64,000 bases of DNA from Spirochaetia bacterium (lineage in GTDB: Bacteria > Spirochaetota > Spirochaetia > Sphaerochaetales > Sphaerochaetaceae), in the NCBI GenBank assembly GCA_022482625.1, contig JAKVOU010000001.1, positions 1,164,784 to 1,228,783 on the forward strand, given 5' to 3'. Of the stretch, positions 60,645 through 64,000 are shown piece by piece. Position numbers and translations under genes: made by a program. The notes under the pieces are model-generated. The model was not told the origin of the DNA, searched no databases, and saw only the letters and a list, made by a program, of their open reading frames with translations. Position 1 is the first letter of the stretch; each line of letters opens with the position of its first letter.

Positions 60645-60716
60645 GGTGCCATACCCAAGTGGTAAGGGAAAGGTCTGCAAAACCTTGATGCATCGGTTCG
60701 AATCCGATTGGCACCT
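60645..60716 (+). tRNA. tRNA-Cys (GCA)
   Basis: The acceptor GGTGCCA pairs with TGGCACC. The anticodon stem AAGGT/ACCTT holds loop CTGCAAA, giving anticodon GCA. The T-loop is TTCGAAT. CCA is not encoded. A terminator follows at 60741 and an integrase stub at 60851, so this tRNA may have been an attachment site. Confidence 0.95.
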
Positions 60717-60740
60717 CAATCATCAAACCTAAAAATATTG

Positions 60741-60776
60741 CCTGTTATTGCTTATGTGGTAACAGGTTATTTTTTT
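60741..60776 (+). terminator. Intrinsic terminator after tRNA-Cys
   Basis: CCTGTTA (60741-60747) pairs with TAACAGG (60760-60766), with TTATTTTTTT after it. Confidence 0.85.
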
Positions 60777-60850
60777 ACTTTATTCCTTCTGCAAATCGAA
60801 AAATCGGATCAACTGTAACGATTTGACAACGATTCTTCCCATGAGGGAAA

Positions 60851-61129
60851 ATGCGTAATAATTATAACTTATATAAGCATGGCAAAATCTGGTACTACAA
60901 CAAGCCCATAACAGAAAACGGCAAGACCAAACACAGGTGTTTTTCCACTGGCAAGGCATCACGGGCCATGGCAGAAAAATATTGCCAAAGCCTCCTTTTA
61001 CTCGGACATCTTGAAAAACCATATAAAACAATTATTAATTACACTCGACATAGACGAGAAAAACGTTACATGCTACTTTCATTTTTGCACGTAATCGGTA
61101 ATACAGAAAATGTTTGCATCGTCACTTAA
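60851..61129 (+). pseudogene. Tyrosine-integrase N-terminal fragment
   Basis: 92 codons. The first about 55 residues (YNLYKHGKIWYYNKPITENG, then KTKHRCFSTGKASRAMAEKY and CQSLL) read like the arm-type or SAM-like N-terminal region of a phage-type integrase (basic, S-T-G-K-x-x-x-x-A-E pattern). The catalytic part with the R-H-R-Y residues is missing and the frame ends in unrelated sequence. It lies 135 bases after tRNA-Cys. This is the remnant of an integrated element. The match is by pattern only. Confidence 0.55.
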
Positions 61130-61463
61130 AATCCTATTTTGGTACTGATTTCAGGTCCCTCATACCTAATCATAATTTTAAGAAATTAAGTTAGAAAATA
61201 ATCCATCAGCTTTTCTATTTTTTGTATGATAGCTATTCCTAAGAATTGATGATGTAATCATATATTGCTGTTTATATTCACGAGGTTTTTGCAAACCCCG
61301 AAAATGGTTAATCCAGATGCATAATATGCAGTTTTGGCAACAGTTTTGCCGTTTTTTGCTGAAAGTGGGTGAAAAAAAAGTATGCACTTGCATGACATTC
61401 ATGAGTTCTGCAAAAAACTCTGAAATAGGAAAAACTACTTACTGACTTTCTTCTAAAATCTTT
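61130..61463. other. AT-rich scar between two gene fragments
   Basis: About 330 bases between the integrase and ABC-F stubs. No coding frame, tRNA or terminator is evident. The AT content is higher than in the flanking genes. No copy of the tRNA-Cys 3' end was found in it by eye. Confidence 0.4.
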
Positions 61464-61928
61464 TTGTTACTAATGGCCCTAAGAAAAACATTCACAGAAA
61501 TGCATACAGGATTCTTGTATCTTTTCCAGGAATTTTCACCTCGACAACGGCAGATGATCAAGACAAAAGTCCTTGCCATGGATGCAGACGAACAAGGGAA
61601 AGTACTTTCTACCGTATATCGTCTCGGTTCAGAACCACAGGCAATAATGGATACGGAATTACCAAGCCCCGGAGAAACCCAAAAACTCCTTTATGGCATT
61701 GCAGTACTTGACCAAATACCGTTGCTTCTGTTGGATGAGCCAACCAACTTCCTTGACATTCCGTCAATAGCAGCTTGGACAGACGCCTTGCAGGAATTCG
61801 CTGGTGCAGTCATTGCAGTTCCCCATGACAGGGATTTTTCAGAAAAAGTAGGAAAAAGGCAATGGTATCTCAAGAAAAACGGGACCTCAGTCAACCTCTC
61901 GGAATTGGATCTGCCATCTACCCTATAG
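61464..61928 (+). pseudogene. C-terminal fragment of an ABC-F ATPase
   Basis: 154 codons. The second nucleotide-binding half remains: [20 protein letters not shown] (a signature motif, degenerate from LSGGE), [20 protein letters not shown] (Walker B plus D-loop) and [14 protein letters not shown] (H-loop, normally VSHDR). No Walker A or first half is present, and no clear ribosome binding site. The substitutions fit decay. ABC-F proteins act on ribosomes or in antibiotic resistance; this one cannot hydrolyse ATP without its P-loops. Confidence 0.75.
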
Positions 61929-62066
61929 ACAGGAGTATTCTGGTATTTGGCCTGTCTTACATACTGCCTTTCTTAACTGTATATCACCCCCTGTTGAACT
62001 GCTCCTTACAAGGATACCCAGGCATCGGCTGTTGTCTGTCTTTTGTTTCCTGAGTATGCTTTGCAT

Positions 62067-62873
62067 ATGGATGCAAAAACAATTTCACTGCTTTATTTTT
62101 CTCCAACGAAAACAACCAGGGAAATCGTACAGGCCATCGGCAAAGGATCAGGATTGCAGATATTGCAGGATATTGACCTCACAGCCCCACAGGTACGGGA
62201 GTCTGTAATCGAGCTGAAGGCAGATATCGTCATCATAGGAATCCCTGTCTACGCTTTTACGATTCCTAGTACCGTCTATCCATGTCTGAATCAGCTGGAA
62301 GGGAAAGGGAAGCCGGTGATTTTAGTTACAGTCTATGGCAACATGAGTGCAGGGCATGCACTGACAAATCTGGCCAGTCTCTGCACTGCAAGACATTTCA
62401 TGGTAACCGGAGGAGGTATTTTTATCGGCAGGCATTCCTTTTCTTCTCCACAGGCACCTCTCGCTTCCGACCGTCCCGATAAAAAGGACCTGCAGATTGC
62501 AGAAAAATTCGGAAAAGATATTGTCCATAAACTAGTACAGCCAGGACCAATACTACCGCTTACATTTGCCGATAGCAAATATTCTAAGAAGGCAATGACA
62601 AACCCTACACATCTGGCACGAATTGTTGCCGGACCTTCTAAGTTCGACCCCACGCTATGTACCGGTTGTCTTTCCTGTGTACGAAACTGTCCTGCAGGAG
62701 CAATTGACAAAAAGACAATGCAAACAAATGCAGCAACGTGTATCAGATGTTATGCTTGTGTAACCACTTGTCCCACAAAAGCCCGTACGGTCTCACTTCG
62801 CTTCAGACCTGTATTGCACGCCGTATTTTATATGAAGAACAAAGCTCACCCTATGCCGCAGCTCTATCTTTAG
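62067..62873 (+). CDS. EFR1-type flavodoxin/ferredoxin fusion protein
   Basis: 268 residues from the ATG at 62067 (the frame is open to 62043). The N-terminal flavodoxin-like domain (LLYFSPTKTTREIVQAIGKG, IVIIGIPVYAFTIPSTVYPC, VTVYGNMSAGHAL) is followed by two 4Fe-4S motifs: CTGCLSCVRNCPAGAI and CIRCYACVTTCPTKA. This is the EFR1 (Fer4-flavodoxin) layout. It likely carries electrons in anaerobic metabolism; the partner is not known. It lies between the ABC-F stub and a convergent gene. Confidence 0.87.
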   Translation: MDAKTISLLYFSPTKTTREIVQAIGKGSGLQILQDIDLTAPQVRESVIELKADIVIIGIPVYAFTIPSTVYPCLNQLEGKGKPVILVTVYGNMSAGHALTNLASLCTARHFMVTGGGIFIGRHSFSSPQAPLASDRPDKKDLQIAEKFGKDIVHKLVQPGPILPLTFADSKYSKKAMTNPTHLARIVAGPSKFDPTLCTGCLSCVRNCPAGAIDKKTMQTNAATCIRCYACVTTCPTKARTVSLRFRPVLHAVFYMKNKAHPMPQLYL

Positions 62874-62897
62874 GTATCGGCAAATGGCCCATCAAGC

Positions 62898-64000
62898 CTA
62901 TTTATCTGTAGGAAAAGCCAATAATCTGGCAGCGAGTTCCTGTACCTGTGTGAAATGTGGATCCGAAGGAATCAAAATCGTCGACCTCGTTCTCTTGAGA
63001 ACTATATTATGTTTGAAGGCCTCAAATGATGAGAAATTACCATTCATTCTCATGTTGTCATAACTGGTAAGGGCTCTGGCAAACATCATCCTCCGGGTTT
63101 CTCCGCTACCTATGACCACCCCATGCCTTCTTCCCATGCTGGAAGTACAGGCTCCGGTATGCAGACAGAATTCATTGCTTGTTCCACCTTCATACAAAGC
63201 CCAAGGCGGCAGTGTCCTTCCCCCATAATCAAACAACATAGTCGCATCATGGAGAGGTATATCCATGGCCGTCCGATCAGCCTTACCCAAGGTAAAAGAA
63301 AGATAAATCATCTGTAATCTTGGATTTATAACACTTGACCATATTGGTTCATCAGCTTCAAGGTCATTTTCTGCATAGATAGCATCAGTGGTACCGAGCA
63401 TACCGGGAACAGTCTTGAAGTCCATAGTCATATTTGTTGCCAAAGGCACCTTATCAAGGGGAAAGCCCTTTTCATCCGCAATGATATGTCCATTGCATCC
63501 GAAGCAGCGTTCATGTTTGGTAACATGCCAGAGATTGCAGCTGGAATTGAGCTGGCAACCGGATTCAAGGAACGGAGGAGCAATGGCATTGTCATAGCCG
63601 ATATCACAATAGAGACGCCCCAGGGAAACATTGGTTATATAGAGCACAGAATAAATCACCGGTTGGTTTGGAAACACAGTATCAAGGCGTTCTGCACGCC
63701 AGTTGTCTGATTTTTTGAATACACCGCTCCGGGACAGCATCCAGACAGCCCCGGTTTTGAAATCCGAACCATACCGTTCGACAACCCACGAAGCCCTATG
63801 GCGATCATATAACTTGTCAAGAAGAGTTGCTTGAGCATCAGTCTCCTTTGTTTCCTTTGCTGCTGTATCTTCATGTCCAAGCAGAAGCTGGTCATATGAC
63901 TGATTCTCTTTCGGTCCTGGTATCTGCCCATCTTTCTGCCCGGTAGAATTCTCAGGTCCCGTTGCAACATGTGCAGTATCAGAATCGGAGTCAGGTCCAG
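62898..64000 (-). CDS. Unrecognised protein, N terminus beyond the window
   Basis: The minus-strand frame runs open from the window end to the stop at 62898 (367 codons visible). The end near 64000 is a low-complexity, Asp/Ser/Gly/Gln-rich linker (GPDSDSDTAHVATGPENSTG), followed by RHRASWVVERYGSDFKTGAV. The rest is beta-rich: SVINPRLQMIYLSFTLGKAD, LHDATMLFDYGGRTLPPW, ALYEGGTSNEFCLHTGACTS. It has many Cys (several near CFGCNGHII). I do not recognise the family. Part of a larger, possibly secreted or modular protein. Confidence 0.6.
   Translation of the reverse strand, partial: GPDSDSDTAHVATGPENSTGQKDGQIPGPKENQSYDQLLLGHEDTAAKETKETDAQATLLDKLYDRHRASWVVERYGSDFKTGAVWMLSRSGVFKKSDNWRAERLDTVFPNQPVIYSVLYITNVSLGRLYCDIGYDNAIAPPFLESGCQLNSSCNLWHVTKHERCFGCNGHIIADEKGFPLDKVPLATNMTMDFKTVPGMLGTTDAIYAENDLEADEPIWSSVINPRLQMIYLSFTLGKADRTAMDIPLHDATMLFDYGGRTLPPWALYEGGTSNEFCLHTGACTSSMGRRHGVVIGSGETRRMMFARALTSYDNMRMNGNFSSFEAFKHNIVLKRTRSTILIPSDPHFTQVQELAARLLAFPTDK

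Noticed and set aside
1-64000. CRISPR array or intact insertion sequence
   Set aside because: No spaced direct repeats and no transposase were seen. The only mobile traces are the integrase stub and nearby fragments.
61130-64000. Second attachment site for the tRNA-Cys element
   Set aside because: No copy of the tRNA 3' end (ending GGCACC) was found by eye in the rest of the window.

Overview
The window looks like a chromosomal segment of a diderm spirochaete, most likely from the Sphaerochaeta group (genus inferred from gene content, not proven). The pointers are an archaeal/eukaryotic-type phenylalanyl-tRNA synthetase pair, an EF-G of the spirochaete/mitochondrial class (HIDSGKTT G1 loop), HprK with a Ser-46 HPr, CarD, a complete lptC-lptA-lptB-rpoN cluster, an MEP-pathway ispD-ispF pair and dense packing of housekeeping genes on both strands. 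No flagellar, CRISPR or rRNA genes are seen.

Layout. 1-340: tRNA-His, tRNA-Lys, tRNA-Gly and a terminator. 434-2270: a decayed fusion gene (FAD-dependent phytoene-desaturase-like oxidoreductase plus AttH/CrtC lipocalin-like domain). 2842-3426: a secreted beta-rich protein. 3716-3801: tRNA-Leu. 3945-9164: mntP, a YmdB-like phosphoesterase homologue with altered metal ligands, an RseC-like protein, and lptC-lptA-lptB-rpoN. 9145-19471: an AT-richer five-gene operon on the minus strand that is the clearest accessory element here: a membrane-anchored coiled-coil protein, a membrane-anchored coiled-coil McrB-like AAA+ protein, a DUF2357/McrC-like protein without a visible nuclease, a large protein with an Hsp70-like pattern, and an SF1 helicase with an N-terminal winged helix and a C-terminal Vsr/DUF559-type nuclease. 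It is best read as an anti-phage or nucleic-acid-surveillance system related to coiled-coil McrBC (CoCoNuT-like) systems.

20041-24795: a TetR regulator with a lysine-rich tail, hibernation factor, a possible small zinc-ribbon frame, then hprK-ptsH-(LexA-like)-holA. The LexA-like protein has lost its cleavage Ser/Lys pair. 24807-31835: uvrC, an SPL-type radical SAM protein, thyX, rsmE, udk, malQ. 31971-37517: carD-ispD-ispF, a RecA-like ATPase, fusA, a HIT protein. The carD promoter predicts a leaderless mRNA. 37588-46138: a flavin reductase, pheS-pheT, a GH13 alpha-glucosidase, a fused E1 alpha/beta 2-oxoacid dehydrogenase and a second flavin reductase. 46408-50302: purine salvage and AMP synthesis (hpt, a second phosphoribosyltransferase, purA, purB). 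50374-54814: SGNH hydrolase, YqaA-like, AlaX-like, TRIC-like and two small uncharacterised proteins.

54981-58299: a malate/lactate module (malic enzyme, Ldh-type dehydrogenase, DeoR regulator) in which the regulator is interrupted by a one-base shift in its helix-turn-helix. 58760-60578: MarR regulator overlapping a MATE exporter. 60645-61928: tRNA-Cys followed by an integrase stub and an ABC-F stub, i.e. the scar of an integrated element. 62067-64000: a flavodoxin/ferredoxin protein and an unrecognised protein running off the window end.

All functions are from reading motifs by eye. No alignment, structure prediction or database search was run.
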